Source of the DNA: Phycisphaera mikurensis NBRC 102666
GTDB lineage: Bacteria; Planctomycetota; Phycisphaerae; Phycisphaerales; SM1A02
Direction of reading: 5' to 3'
Assembly (NCBI GenBank): GCA_945878575.1
Contig: CAMDUB010000002.1
Span: 1 to 64,000, forward strand
DNA: 64,000 nucleotides
A program made the translations under genes and the position numbers. Below are positions 53,844 through 63,700 of the stretch, in pieces; position 1 is the stretch's first letter; the number at the start of each line of letters is the position of its first letter. The notes below the pieces were generated by a model, which was not told the origin of the DNA, did no database searches, and saw only the letters and a program-made list of their open reading frames with translations.

Positions 53844-55697
53844 TTGTCACTCGCACTCTCTGACTTAACCCCCGTCCTCCGCCAGCTCGTTGAACTCGGG
53901 CGCGGCCGCAAGTGGATCACGTACGAGGAGTACATCCGCTGCGTCCCCGATGAATTCGTCGAGCCTGAGAAGGTTGACGAGATGATTGTCCTCTTGGATG
54001 AACTTGGTATCGAACTCATTGATGAGAGCGAGCGCAAGCGCAACGGCTGGGACATGTTCGATGCCCCGCTGCAGACGAACCTGAAGTTCCAGCGCGACGA
54101 GAAGAAGCCAAACAAGCCGCCGAAGGTGCAAATGATCGATGAGGACGATGGTCCTCCGGTCGACTTCGATGGTGGATTTGAAGACGAGCAGCACCTCCCT
54201 GAGGAGCCTGCCGCTGCTGCCGCTGCCAACGCCGACGAGGAAATTCTTGACGAGGCCGAAACACAGGCTGCCGTTGAAGCTGCACTCGCTGAACAAGGTT
54301 CGAAGCGGATTGATGACCCGATCCGCATGTACCTGACGCAGATGGGAACGATTCCGCTTCTCACCCGCGAAGAGGAAATTCGCCTTGCGAAGAAGATCGA
54401 AACCACGCGCATGTGCTTCCGTCGCATGACGCTTGCCAGCGACTACGCGGCGCAAATGGCCGTGCAGATTCTCAAGCAAGTGCATGCTGGAACGCTGCCG
54501 TTCGACCGCACCATGCGCATCTCCACCGCTGAGGAGAACCATAAAGAAACCCTGGCAGCGCGCATTCCTGCCAACCTGCCAACGATTGAGCGCTTGCTGA
54601 ACCGCAACCGTGAGATCTTTGAACTGCTCGACACCACCATTGCGGATGCCAAGCGCACCCAAGTGACCAAGGAGTTTGATCACAACCGTCGCAAGATTGC
54701 TGTGCTTCTTGAAGAGTGCTGCCTGCGCACCAGCCGCATTCAGCCGCTGCTGCGCAAGCTGCAGGGCCTTGACAAGAAGGTCAAGGAAATTCATCATCAA
54801 CTGAAGAAGGCTGACAAGCATCCAGAGCGATTCGATCCAGAAGATCTCACCGTCATGCGCGACGAGATCGATGGACTGCGAAGCATGGTCTTGGAAAGCT
54901 CAGAGAACCTTGATGGTCGCGTGCGCCGTATTGAGCGCGCGTTCCTTGAGTATGAACAAGCCAAGCGCGACCTGTCCGGCGGCAATCTGCGCCTGGTGGT
55001 TTCGATTGCCAAGAAGTACCGCAACCGTGGATTGCCGTTCCTGGACATCATTCAGGAAGGTAACACCGGCTTGATGCGCGCCGTCGACAAGTACGAATAC
55101 AAGCGCGGCTACAAGTTCAGTACCTACGCCACGTGGTGGATTCGCCAAGCGATTACCCGCGCCATCGCCGACCATGCCCGCACCATCCGCGTGCCGGTGC
55201 ACATGATCGAAACGATGTCCAAGCTCCGCACCATCCAGAAGCATCTGCTTCAGGAACTCGGACGCGAGCCAACGGTGGAAGAGATTGCCCTCCGCGCCAA
55301 AATGCCGATCGAGGAAACTCGTCGCGTCATGAAGGTCAGCCGTCACCCAATTTCGCTCGACCGTCCGGTCGGCGAGAGCGAAGACAGCCACTTTGGCGAC
55401 TTCATCGAGGATGAACGCCAGTCGAGCCCGCACGAGGCCGCATCAAGCGAACTCTTGCGACAGCGCATCAATGATGTGTTGCGCACCCTCACCTACCGCG
55501 AGCGTGAGATTCTCAAGCTTCGCTACGGTATCGGTGACGGCTACACGTACACGCTTGAAGAAGTCGGTCGTATCTTCAAGGTCACGCGCGAGCGCGTGCG
55601 CCAAGTGGAGAACAAGGCGATCCGTAAGCTGCAGCACCCGGTTCGCCGGCAACGCCTCGCCAGCTTCCTTGATCAGGAAGAGGGTTCAGACAGCTGA
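53844..55697 (+). CDS. rpoD: RNA polymerase primary sigma factor
   Basis: 617 aa, TTG start; an in-frame TGA two codons upstream rules out a longer protein. Region 1.1 at the N-terminus, an acidic Ala/Glu linker (about 90-150), region 1.2 ([21 protein letters not shown]), a non-conserved region, region 2 ([51 protein letters not shown]), region 3 ([11 protein letters not shown]) and region 4 ([35 protein letters not shown]). Housekeeping sigma. A terminator follows. Confidence 0.96.
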   Translation: MSLALSDLTPVLRQLVELGRGRKWITYEEYIRCVPDEFVEPEKVDEMIVLLDELGIELIDESERKRNGWDMFDAPLQTNLKFQRDEKKPNKPPKVQMIDEDDGPPVDFDGGFEDEQHLPEEPAAAAAANADEEILDEAETQAAVEAALAEQGSKRIDDPIRMYLTQMGTIPLLTREEEIRLAKKIETTRMCFRRMTLASDYAAQMAVQILKQVHAGTLPFDRTMRISTAEENHKETLAARIPANLPTIERLLNRNREIFELLDTTIADAKRTQVTKEFDHNRRKIAVLLEECCLRTSRIQPLLRKLQGLDKKVKEIHHQLKKADKHPERFDPEDLTVMRDEIDGLRSMVLESSENLDGRVRRIERAFLEYEQAKRDLSGGNLRLVVSIAKKYRNRGLPFLDIIQEGNTGLMRAVDKYEYKRGYKFSTYATWWIRQAITRAIADHARTIRVPVHMIETMSKLRTIQKHLLQELGREPTVEEIALRAKMPIEETRRVMKVSRHPISLDRPVGESEDSHFGDFIEDERQSSPHEAASSELLRQRINDVLRTLTYREREILKLRYGIGDGYTYTLEEVGRIFKVTRERVRQVENKAIRKLQHPVRRQRLASFLDQEEGSDS

Positions 55698-55739
55698 ACC
55701 TGCACTCCATGCAGTACGTTTGATGACACCAGTCATTTC

Positions 55740-55771
55740 CCGACGCGCGCTTCTCACGGAGCGCGCGTCGG
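55740..55771 (+). terminator. Terminator of rpoD, shared with the convergent gene
   Basis: CCGACGCGCGCT pairs with AGCGCGCGTCGG (12 bp) around TCTCACGG, followed by TCGTTT. It lies between the rpoD stop (55697) and the convergent stop at 55787, so it may act in both directions. Confidence 0.78.
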
Positions 55772-55786
55772 TCGTTTGCGGGTGCG

Positions 55787-56143
55787 CTACTTCGTCGGAA
55801 CGATCGCCCGGCGCTCAATGCCGCGTGCAACCAGTACAAAGCACACCTTCGGCACCAGGTACATCGCCACCGCGACCCACCACGGAACACTCCACGCCCA
55901 TACGGCACACATGACTGCGGCGGCGGTTCCAATCACCGGAATCCAACAGACGGCTATCGCCAATGCCACCGCTACTTCGCGCTGTGGGTTGTCGGAAAGC
56001 TTCATGAAGGCCAAGTACATCGGTACCGCCTCCCAGAAAGAGATGAGTACCCAGCCGACCACCAATCGAATGCGTCGGCCGCGCACGGAGCGGCGATCCA
56101 TCGGGTAATCAGCCTTCTCTAAATCTCCAAATGGTCCAGTCAT
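55787..56143 (-). CDS. Small integral membrane protein
   Basis: Only the last 118 residues of the track ORF are real: they start at ATG 56143, whose ATGA overlaps the stop of the upstream membrane gene. Three membrane stretches are visible (IRLVVGWVLISFWEAVPMYL, VAVALAIAVCWIPVIGTAAAV, WWVAVAMYLVPKVCFVLVA). The rest of the track ORF is an Arg/Gly/His-rich shadow. Family unknown; coupled with 56140-57144. Confidence 0.7.
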   Translation of the reverse strand: MTGPFGDLEKADYPMDRRSVRGRRIRLVVGWVLISFWEAVPMYLAFMKLSDNPQREVAVALAIAVCWIPVIGTAAAVMCAVWAWSVPWWVAVAMYLVPKVCFVLVARGIERRAIVPTK

Positions 56144-57144
56144 GCGTCCATTCCTCCACTGTGCTGCGTGATCGAATCCTGAACGGGCGGCGCAATCGGC
56201 TCTCGCAGTCTGGCAACGCGTTCGTAAGCGGCGCCAAACAACGCCAGCGCAAATGTTCCAGCGAACCAGCCGCCGATACTCATCAGGACGACCGCAATGG
56301 CAATCCCGGAAGACTTGGCACTCCCCATTCCGCTTGCGGCCGCTGACCACGCCAGCCAACCAGGAAGGAGCGCGGCGATCGCGACGGCCATGGCCACCAA
56401 GACCACGCCAACCATTCCCATCTGCACAGTGCCATCGGTCCATTGCCAGCTGAGCGTCACCGACGCCATGCCACCCATGCGCGGTCGCTCCGGATCCGCC
56501 ACACGCACGATGGCGAACCACAGCCGAGCCGTCAACCACAGGGTGATACTCATGATGAGAGCACCGATCACCAGCAGCACTCCGGGAGTCACGATGCCAG
56601 AGATCGCGCGTGATGCGGATCCGATCAGCGCCATGGAATTGATCAGCCCCACTGCCATGGCAGCGCCGCCGCCGATCAAGAGCGTCACCAGTGCGGCGCC
56701 CATCGTTGGGACGTAACGCCGAAATCCGCACGTCATATCCGCAAAGCGGGCGTTACCACGCACCGCGCGCGCACCCAATACGGTGGCGCCAGCGGTCAGG
56801 GGAAGTACCAGAAAGAGCCCAAGCAGCATGGCTCCGCACAGATTGCAGCACGCGGGACCAATGGCCGCCAATTCCCGTACTGCTTCCTCCGGATCCGGCG
56901 TCTGATCGCCGCGTGCCGCTGCCCGAGCCGTACTTTGCTCCATGCGCTGGGAGGCATCCCACTGCGCCAATTGCGCTGGCGCGTTGGCAAGGGCCAATAC
57001 CAGCACCGCAGCCGTCAGCAGTCCCATGCGGGCGCGCCACGCCGTCAACGCCGTCAGAATGACTGGTCCGACGAACGCCCCGTTGGCTTCCGGGCTCGAA
57101 GACCCACCACTCTGCATCCGATTGGCAGCAGGCAATTGGCTCAT
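56140..57144 (-). CDS. Multi-pass membrane protein of unknown function
   Basis: ATG 57144 (MSQLPAANRMQSGG) replaces the track start; 334 aa. About six membrane helices (MGLLTAAVLVLALANAP, CCNLCGAMLLGLFLVLPLTAG, ALVTLLIGGGAAMAVGL, GIVTPGVLLVIGALIMSITLW, GMVGVVLVAMAVAIAALL, AVVLMSIGGWFAGTFALALF), with a soluble segment rich in Ala/Arg. The layout resembles DUF4013- or DUF975-like membrane proteins, but I cannot assign a family. Coupled by ATGA to the small membrane gene downstream and divergent from the OPT transporter (70-base gap). Confidence 0.7.
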   Translation of the reverse strand: MSQLPAANRMQSGGSSSPEANGAFVGPVILTALTAWRARMGLLTAAVLVLALANAPAQLAQWDASQRMEQSTARAAARGDQTPDPEEAVRELAAIGPACCNLCGAMLLGLFLVLPLTAGATVLGARAVRGNARFADMTCGFRRYVPTMGAALVTLLIGGGAAMAVGLINSMALIGSASRAISGIVTPGVLLVIGALIMSITLWLTARLWFAIVRVADPERPRMGGMASVTLSWQWTDGTVQMGMVGVVLVAMAVAIAALLPGWLAWSAAASGMGSAKSSGIAIAVVLMSIGGWFAGTFALALFGAAYERVARLREPIAPPVQDSITQHSGGMDA

Positions 57145-57214
57145 AGTCGCAGGGTACCCGCGCCATCGCGCTACGCTCCGCACTTGCGACCGCTACGCAA
57201 CGAGAACCACCTAT

Positions 57215-59446
57215 ATGGCACTTCCACATCTCACCGACGAACAAACTCGCACCTGGACCCGATCACAGAAGGATCATTGGTGGCTTGAGACCGTGTTTCG
57301 CGGCAATATGCCGCAGCTGACCTTCCGCGCGGCACTCACCGGATTCATGCTCGGCGGGGTCCTGAGTGCTACCAACCTGTATATCGGCGCCAAGACTGGG
57401 TGGTCGCTTGGGGTGGGCGTCACCAGCGTGATCCTTTCCTTTGTGATCTTTCGAGCCCTGGCTCGGCTGCAGTTGTCCAAGGACATGTCGATCCTGGAGA
57501 ACAATGCAGTTCAGTCAATCGCTACCGCCGCGGGATACATGACTGGTCCACTGATCAGCGCACTGATGGCGTACATGTTTGTCACGAACACCGTGATGGC
57601 GTGGCACCAGATGTTGATTTGGAATGTGGTGGCCAGCATCTTGGGAGTGCTGGTGGCATTCCCAATGAAGCGCCGCTTCATCAACGATGAACAACAACCG
57701 TTCCCAGAGGGACGCGCGTGCGCGGTGGTACTTGATTCGCTGTATCCGCATGCGCCCGCCGGCGGTACGAAGAATTTGGATGCTGCTGGATTGCCCATTG
57801 AGTCGGATGCTCGGACCGATGGCGCTGGCGTAGACACTGGGCTCTTCAAAGCCAAAGCATTGGCGTGGGCTGCCGGTATTGGCGCCGCGCTGCAGTTGGT
57901 GGTGGCAACGGGCTACATGGCCGTATTGCAAATCTCCCTCCTTGGAACATCCAAGGCAACGGACACCCTCAAGAAATTCCCAGAGCGCCTCGATGAGTGG
58001 TTGTACACACCGGCCAAGGACGCTGCCGGGAAAGTGATCGGCTGGGTACCAAACATTTCCGGAATCCAGCTCGACAAGCTGGGAATGACCGTGATGTTTG
58101 ACTTGTCCATGGTGGGTGCCGGCGGCCTGATGGGCATGCGCGTCGCCAACAGTTTGGTGATCGGTATGGTCACCAACTACTTGGTGCTGGCGCCGCTGAT
58201 GATTATGAATGGCGAGATCTTGCCAAAGAACTTCAAGAAGATCGCACAAGCTGATGGCACCTACGAGATGGCCGATGCCATCTTTGGACGCGCGCATCTG
58301 ACCAATACGTGGTGCCTGTGGTGGGGTGTATCCATGATGCTCACTGCATCCATGCTGGGCCTCTTTGCAAAGCCCAAGGTGCTGCTTTCCGCGTTCAGCG
58401 GCATGTTCAAGCGCCGCGAAGTGAACGAAGACTGTGTTCGACACATTGAACTGCCGCTGTGGATCAGCTTTGTGGGCGTACCCATCTTTAGTGCGCTGAT
58501 CATTTGGCTGAACCATGAATGGTTCGGCGTGAGTATCTGGATCGGCGCGCTGTCTATCCCGATGATCGTGCTCTTGACACTCATTGCAGCAAACGCCACG
58601 GCACTTACTTCAACCACGCCGACTGGCTCGCTCTCCAAGATCACTCAGTTCACTTTCGGTGCGATCCAGCCAACAAATCCGGGTACGAACTTGATGACCG
58701 CGGGTGTGACCACCGAAGTGGCATCCAATGCTTCGAACCTGCTGATGGATATCAAGCCGGGCTACATGCTTGGCGCCAAGCCGCGACAGCAGGCGTGGGG
58801 GCATTGCATCGGAATTGTTGCAGGCGCGTTGGCATCCACCCCGCTCTTCTATGTGCTGTTTCTATGGAACCGCACAGCGGATGTTTCTATTGAGCAGCAC
58901 GTCTCTGAGACATGGGCAGTCCCGGGCGCGTTGCAATGGGCGGCTATCTCCAAGGTGATTGAAGGCATGGGGAATTCCCCCGCGGGGGCGTCGCTGGTGC
59001 AGACGGTTGACGGCATCCAGAAGCTTTGGGGCGTACTCCCAGTAAGCGCGGCATGGGCCATGCTTGCAGGAGCCACCATCGCCATCATTCTGGAATCCGC
59101 GCGCCTGATTTCACGCGGTAAGTTCCCGATCTCTGCGGTGGCGATCGGTCTTGGTGTGGTACTGCCACCAGAATCCACCATCATGATGTGGATCGGCGCG
59201 GCATTCTTTGCCACTATGGAACACCGCTACATCAAGCGCGTCGGCGAATTCGGCTGGCGCCTGTGGGTGGACTCCAAGGAAGCGGTATGCGCCGGACTGA
59301 TCGCGGGATGGGCCATCATGGGTATTGGCGACGGCCTCATTGCTGCATTCTTGCCCTACCCTTCGGAAACCCCTGCCGCGCAAGTGGAAGTTGCTCCAAC
59401 ATCTCCAACCTCGGCAACCACCGTGCCTGCTGCCACGAATCATTGA
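57215..59446 (+). CDS. OPT-family oligopeptide transporter
   Basis: ATG 57215 gives 743 aa; the upstream part of the track ORF overlaps the divergent membrane gene. Many membrane helices with OPT motifs: LTFRAALTGFMLGGVLSATNLYIGAKTGW, NNAVQSIATAAGYMTGPLISAL, FPEGRACAVVLDSL, GVVLPPESTIMMWIGA. It imports oligopeptides or possibly metal chelates with protons. The C-terminal 25 residues are Ala/Pro/Thr-rich. The T7SS-like genes follow 24 bases later on the same strand. Confidence 0.9.
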   Translation: MALPHLTDEQTRTWTRSQKDHWWLETVFRGNMPQLTFRAALTGFMLGGVLSATNLYIGAKTGWSLGVGVTSVILSFVIFRALARLQLSKDMSILENNAVQSIATAAGYMTGPLISALMAYMFVTNTVMAWHQMLIWNVVASILGVLVAFPMKRRFINDEQQPFPEGRACAVVLDSLYPHAPAGGTKNLDAAGLPIESDARTDGAGVDTGLFKAKALAWAAGIGAALQLVVATGYMAVLQISLLGTSKATDTLKKFPERLDEWLYTPAKDAAGKVIGWVPNISGIQLDKLGMTVMFDLSMVGAGGLMGMRVANSLVIGMVTNYLVLAPLMIMNGEILPKNFKKIAQADGTYEMADAIFGRAHLTNTWCLWWGVSMMLTASMLGLFAKPKVLLSAFSGMFKRREVNEDCVRHIELPLWISFVGVPIFSALIIWLNHEWFGVSIWIGALSIPMIVLLTLIAANATALTSTTPTGSLSKITQFTFGAIQPTNPGTNLMTAGVTTEVASNASNLLMDIKPGYMLGAKPRQQAWGHCIGIVAGALASTPLFYVLFLWNRTADVSIEQHVSETWAVPGALQWAAISKVIEGMGNSPAGASLVQTVDGIQKLWGVLPVSAAWAMLAGATIAIILESARLISRGKFPISAVAIGLGVVLPPESTIMMWIGAAFFATMEHRYIKRVGEFGWRLWVDSKEAVCAGLIAGWAIMGIGDGLIAAFLPYPSETPAAQVEVAPTSPTSATTVPAATNH

Positions 59447-59470
59447 TTGCATACGAAAGGACCCTGAACC

Positions 59471-59743
59471 ATGGCAAAGGCAGTCGTTGATCCCGCAGAA
59501 CTCAGGCGGTTTGCGCAGGACCTGAAAAAATTCGCGTTGGAACTGCAGCAGCAGACCGGCGCGCTCAATGCCCGCATGGCAACGCTTTCGCAGACGTGGC
59601 GAGACCAAGAGCAAGCGAAGTTCTCGGAGGAGTTTGACTCCACGGTGCGCGTCTTGCAGAAGTTCACCAAGGCAGCTGAGCAGCATGTTCCGTACCTCCT
59701 TCGGAAAGCCGACGCCGCGGAGTCGTATCTCAACCAACGCTGA
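59471..59743 (+). CDS. WXG100-like small helical protein
   Basis: 90 aa. Two helices separated by a turn with W-x-D/x motif TWRDQEQAKF at residues about 42-51, as in WXG100/YukE proteins (the canonical WxG is here WRD, a known relaxed variant). The helices carry many Gln/Glu/Lys and the size fits. AAAGGA precedes the ATG. Such proteins are substrates or partners of type VII (Esx/Yuk) secretion. The neighbouring FtsK-type ATPase supports the assignment. Confidence 0.75.
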   Translation: MAKAVVDPAELRRFAQDLKKFALELQQQTGALNARMATLSQTWRDQEQAKFSEEFDSTVRVLQKFTKAAEQHVPYLLRKADAAESYLNQR

Positions 59744-59766
59744 ACCGCAGCGCGAAGGGTCAATGT

Positions 59767-60450
59767 ATGGGCGAACAGATCAAGGTTGCAGACGTGCAAA
59801 CCATCGAGCGGTTTCGCGCTTCGCTACTGGTGGCGTCGGAAACCTTCGGGCTGGCGCTTGAAGAGGCAGAAGGCGAGATCGAACGCACATTGGCGTGGGT
59901 GGAATCGGAACAACCAGACTTCTGGCGTAAGCGCATTCGTAAGGCGCAGGACGAAGTAGTGATGTGCAAGAGCGCCCTATTTCGCAAACAGGAAATCAAG
60001 GCAACGGCCGATGCTCGCCCCAGCGTGGTTGATGAGAAGAAAGCGCTTGACCGCGCCATGAAGCGCCTTGAATACGCGGAACACAAACTGCGCAATACCA
60101 AGCGTTGGACCACGGAGCTCCCGCGCCAATCGGTGATCTTTAAGGGGGCGCTGAGTGGCATGCACACCGTGCTTGACCGCGATGTTCCACGTGTGAATGC
60201 CATGCTCAAGCGGATGACTGAGCACCTTGAGGCCTACCTGCGCGGCGGTGATGAATCCGACCGCTTGCTGGAGATCTTGGGCACTTCAAGCAACATGCGC
60301 CGCGGCGGAGACATGGACGAAACCAGCGCGGCTGAGGACAGTACGACTGATGAAAGCACCGCCGTTGATAGCGCGATCGATGGCAGCACCACCGGCACGA
60401 GCGCGGCGCCTGAGCCTGCCCCGCAAACGCCCAACGAGGGCACCCAGTGA
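59767..60450 (+). CDS. Coiled-coil protein of the T7SS-like cluster
   Basis: 227 aa. Residues 1 to about 155 are mainly helical and charged (LALEEAEGEIERTLAWVESEQPDFW, ALDRAMKRLEYAEHKLRNTKRW, DVPRVNAMLKRMTEHLEAYL), consistent with coiled-coil or Esx-like helices. The C-terminal 60 residues are a Thr/Ser/Glu/Asp low-complexity tail. No signal peptide or membrane helix. Its stop overlaps the GTG of the next gene. I know no family for it; by position a secretion partner or chaperone. Confidence 0.65.
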   Translation: MGEQIKVADVQTIERFRASLLVASETFGLALEEAEGEIERTLAWVESEQPDFWRKRIRKAQDEVVMCKSALFRKQEIKATADARPSVVDEKKALDRAMKRLEYAEHKLRNTKRWTTELPRQSVIFKGALSGMHTVLDRDVPRVNAMLKRMTEHLEAYLRGGDESDRLLEILGTSSNMRRGGDMDETSAAEDSTTDESTAVDSAIDGSTTGTSAAPEPAPQTPNEGTQ

Positions 60451-60677
60451 GCGTTTCCGGATCACGAGCCAAACTGAAGGACGCGCACCGACAATTGTTG
60501 GTGGCGTGGGTGCGGTCGCAAGAGACCTGGGACGACCCCGTCTCGCAAGCACTGTGGCGCAAGCAGATCGAACCGCTGGAAACAACGCTCCGTTCGGTAC
60601 TCAATGCCATGGACTCCATCAACGAAGTCCTTGAGCGCGTACGTCGCGAATGCGGCGACGATCAGTCGGCGTGGTGA
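60447..60677 (+). CDS. Small helical protein of the T7SS-like cluster
   Basis: 76 aa, GTG start overlapping the upstream stop (GTGA), so translation is coupled. Predicted helical hairpin: LKDAHRQLLVAWVRSQETW, a turn (DDPVSQALW), then LETTLRSVLNAMDSINEVLERVRREC. Size and layout are similar to WXG-type proteins, with Trp near the turn, but no WxG is present. Function unknown. Confidence 0.6.
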   Translation: MSVSGSRAKLKDAHRQLLVAWVRSQETWDDPVSQALWRKQIEPLETTLRSVLNAMDSINEVLERVRRECGDDQSAW

Positions 60678-60722
60678 CCACCGCCGCCTGCGAGTGCATA
60701 TCATCACCGTGTGACGCCTCCG

Positions 60723-63700
60723 ATGCCTGACCACCCCTCTACACCGCTCGATCGGGAACGTGCATTGGTTGATTTGGTCTGGTCGGCAAGCAGCGATCGC
60801 GCTGAATCGGAACGCACTGCGGCTGCACGGGGAGCCCGCGGAAAGTCCTTGAACGAGCGGATGCATCGATCCGCGCTCGATTCATTGGAAGAGTCGTTTG
60901 CTGAACAACTCACCGAAGTCGCCACCGGCTTCACGCGCCGGATCAATGAAATTGAGGCGGCTGCCGAGGCAGCCGTGACCAAGGTGCGCGCCGATGAGAA
61001 GACCCTGCGCGCGCAGGCCGTTCGACAAGCAGAAGACAAGGAAGACGAAACGCGCGGCGCCTACGACGAACGCGTCTGGATGGCGGAGAGCGTGTTTGAA
61101 GCGGCGATTCCCGAGATTCGCAAGGCGCATGCCGCGCGTATGACCGAACTCGGTGGATGGAACGGGCGCCTGACGGAAATTACCGAAGCCGCACACCAGA
61201 CCGTGCGTGGGTATCGACAGCGGGCACTTGCTGAGCCAACTGTGCCGGTGGGGGGTCCCGGCAACATTGAAGCGTGCATGAATGCGCTGGCGGGTTCATT
61301 AAACCAGTTGCGGGCGTGTCGCATTTCTGGGCTGTTCCGCGGACCAATTCTGGTGATTCCGCTGGTATTGATGGTGGGCGCCGGATTCGTCGGCGGCCTG
61401 GTACTGAAGACGCAACTGGGGCTTGCAGCCATACCAGCGGGTGCTGCCGGTGCGGGAGTGGCGCTACTCCTCTTTGTGATCGCCATTGCCGTCCTGTACG
61501 GAATGGCCCGCCATGAGGTGAAGGCTCGGTACCTGCCGTTTCTACAAACAGCGGCCACCGCGCGCGCCGCACTGAACGCTGCCATTGAAGGCGCCGAGCG
61601 AAACCGCCGTGAGCGTGAGGATGTTGCCAAACGCGCCCGCGACGCCGACCTGGCCACTGCCGATGCCATGCACAAGCCGATGGTGGTGGAAGTGGAGCGC
61701 AAACTGAAAGAAGTGCTGGCGCACATTGACCAGAAGGTCCCGCACTACCACGCCAAAGCACTGAAGCAGCGCGCCATCGCGATTGAAGAAACTGAACGGC
61801 TCCGGGACCGATTGATTACCGAGGTCAATGAGCGCCGCACGGTGGCGCTTGCGGAAGAACAGCATCGGTGGGAAGCAGTGGCGCGCGAAGCGGCTGAACT
61901 GGAATTTGCGGAGACCGCCGCAGCTCACGCTGCGTGGCGCACCGCGCAGCAGACCATCACCAGCGGGTTCGATGAATTGCAACTTGCAGACCGCGAATGC
62001 ACACGACCATGGCTCGAGACTGGTTGGGATTCATGGCAGCCGCCGTTGCGACCATTGGCAGTGATTCGCGTCGGCGAGGTTGGCTTGAATCTCAAGGATG
62101 TGCCTGGCGCACTGCCTGTGGGTGCCGAACTTGCTTGGACTGGCGTGGACACCACGTCGCCGTGGCGCGTTCCCGCATTTCTTGGCGCGCCGGAGCGCAT
62201 GTCACTCCTGATTGATGCTCCCCCCGAACGCCGCGCTGATGGGCTGCGCATCTTGCAGAACGCCGTCGCGCGGCTCTTGGTTTCCATTCCAGCCGGCAAG
62301 GCGCGCTTTGTCTTCATGGACCCGGTGGGGCTTGGTCAAAGTTTCGCCGGCTTCATGCACTTGGCAGACGAGATGGAACTCTTGGTCACTGACCGCATCT
62401 GGACGGACGTGCGGCACATTGAGCAGCGACTTTCTGACCTCACCGAGCACATGGAGACGGTCATCCAGAAGTACCTGCGCAATGAGTACCCCTCCATTGA
62501 GGCCTACAACGAACAGGCCGGCGAAATTGCCGAGCCCTATCGCTTCTTGGTGATGGCGGACTTCCCGGTCAATGTTTCCGATCAGTCCGCCAAGCGTTTC
62601 GCCAGCATTATGCAGAGCGGCGCGCGTTGCGGCGTGCATGTGTTGATGTTGCGCGACCTGCGAGCCGCGTTGCCACCCGGGCTTGATATTGATGACCTGC
62701 GCCGCGGCGCGATCACCGTTCGCTGGCTTGCGGCTGAGGGGAACACTCCGGAACGCTGGTCGCTTGACGAAGGTCGCCTGGCAGAATTGCCATTCACGCC
62801 CGACGCCCCGCCGGACGATGCCATGTTGCTGCGCCTGACACGCGCCGTGGGTCGCGCTGCCAAGGATTCCAACCGCGTTGAAGTGCCCTTCTCATCGGTG
62901 ACGCCAAAGCCAGAGGAGCGTTGGACGCTTTCCACGGCTAAGAACTTCCGCGTTCCCCTGGGGCGAAGCGGCGCCAACCGTCTGCAGTACATGACGCTTG
63001 GCGAAGGAACCAGCCAGCACGCACTGGTCGCAGGTAAGACCGGCTCCGGCAAGAGTTCGCTCCTCAATGCACTCATTGTGAACACCGCGCTCTGGTATTC
63101 ACCGGACGAAGTGGAGTTCTGGCTGGTTGACTTTAAGAAGGGCGTTGAATTTAAGGCGTATGCCGCGAGTGCCCTGCCGCATGCACGCGCGGTGGCTGTT
63201 GAGAGCGATCGTGAATTTGGCTTGAGCGTCTTGCAAGGCCTGGATGATGAACTGCGTCGCCGCGGCGAACTTTATCGCTCCGCGAATGTGCAGAACCTGA
63301 CTGACTGGCGCGCCCTCAAGCGCCCGGAACGCATGCCGCGGTGCCTCTTGGTGATCGACGAGTTCCAAGAACTGTTCATTGAAGATGACAAGGTGGCGCA
63401 GGACTCTTCGCTCCTCTTAGACCGACTAGTTCGACAAGGTCGAGCGTTCGGCATGCATGTGGTGCTCGGTAGCCAGACCCTTGGCGGCGCTTACAGCATC
63501 GCCCGCAGCACCATGGGTCAGATGGGCGTTCGCATTGCTTTGCAATGCACGGAAACCGACAGTCAACTGATCCTCTCCGACGACAACACCGCGGCGCGGT
63601 TACTGACGCGCCCCGGCGAGGCGATCTACAACGACGCGGGCGGATTGTTGGAAGGCAACAGCCCGTTCCAAGTGGTGTGGATCGGCGACGAAGAACGCGA

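Noticed and set aside
53865-54821. 318-aa antisense ORF in rpoD
   Set aside because: Leu/Val-rich shadow opposite the acidic part of the sigma factor.
56144-56731. N-terminal part of the 314-aa ORF 55787-56731
   Set aside because: Arg/Gly/His-rich shadow of the membrane gene 56140-57144; the real gene begins at 56143.
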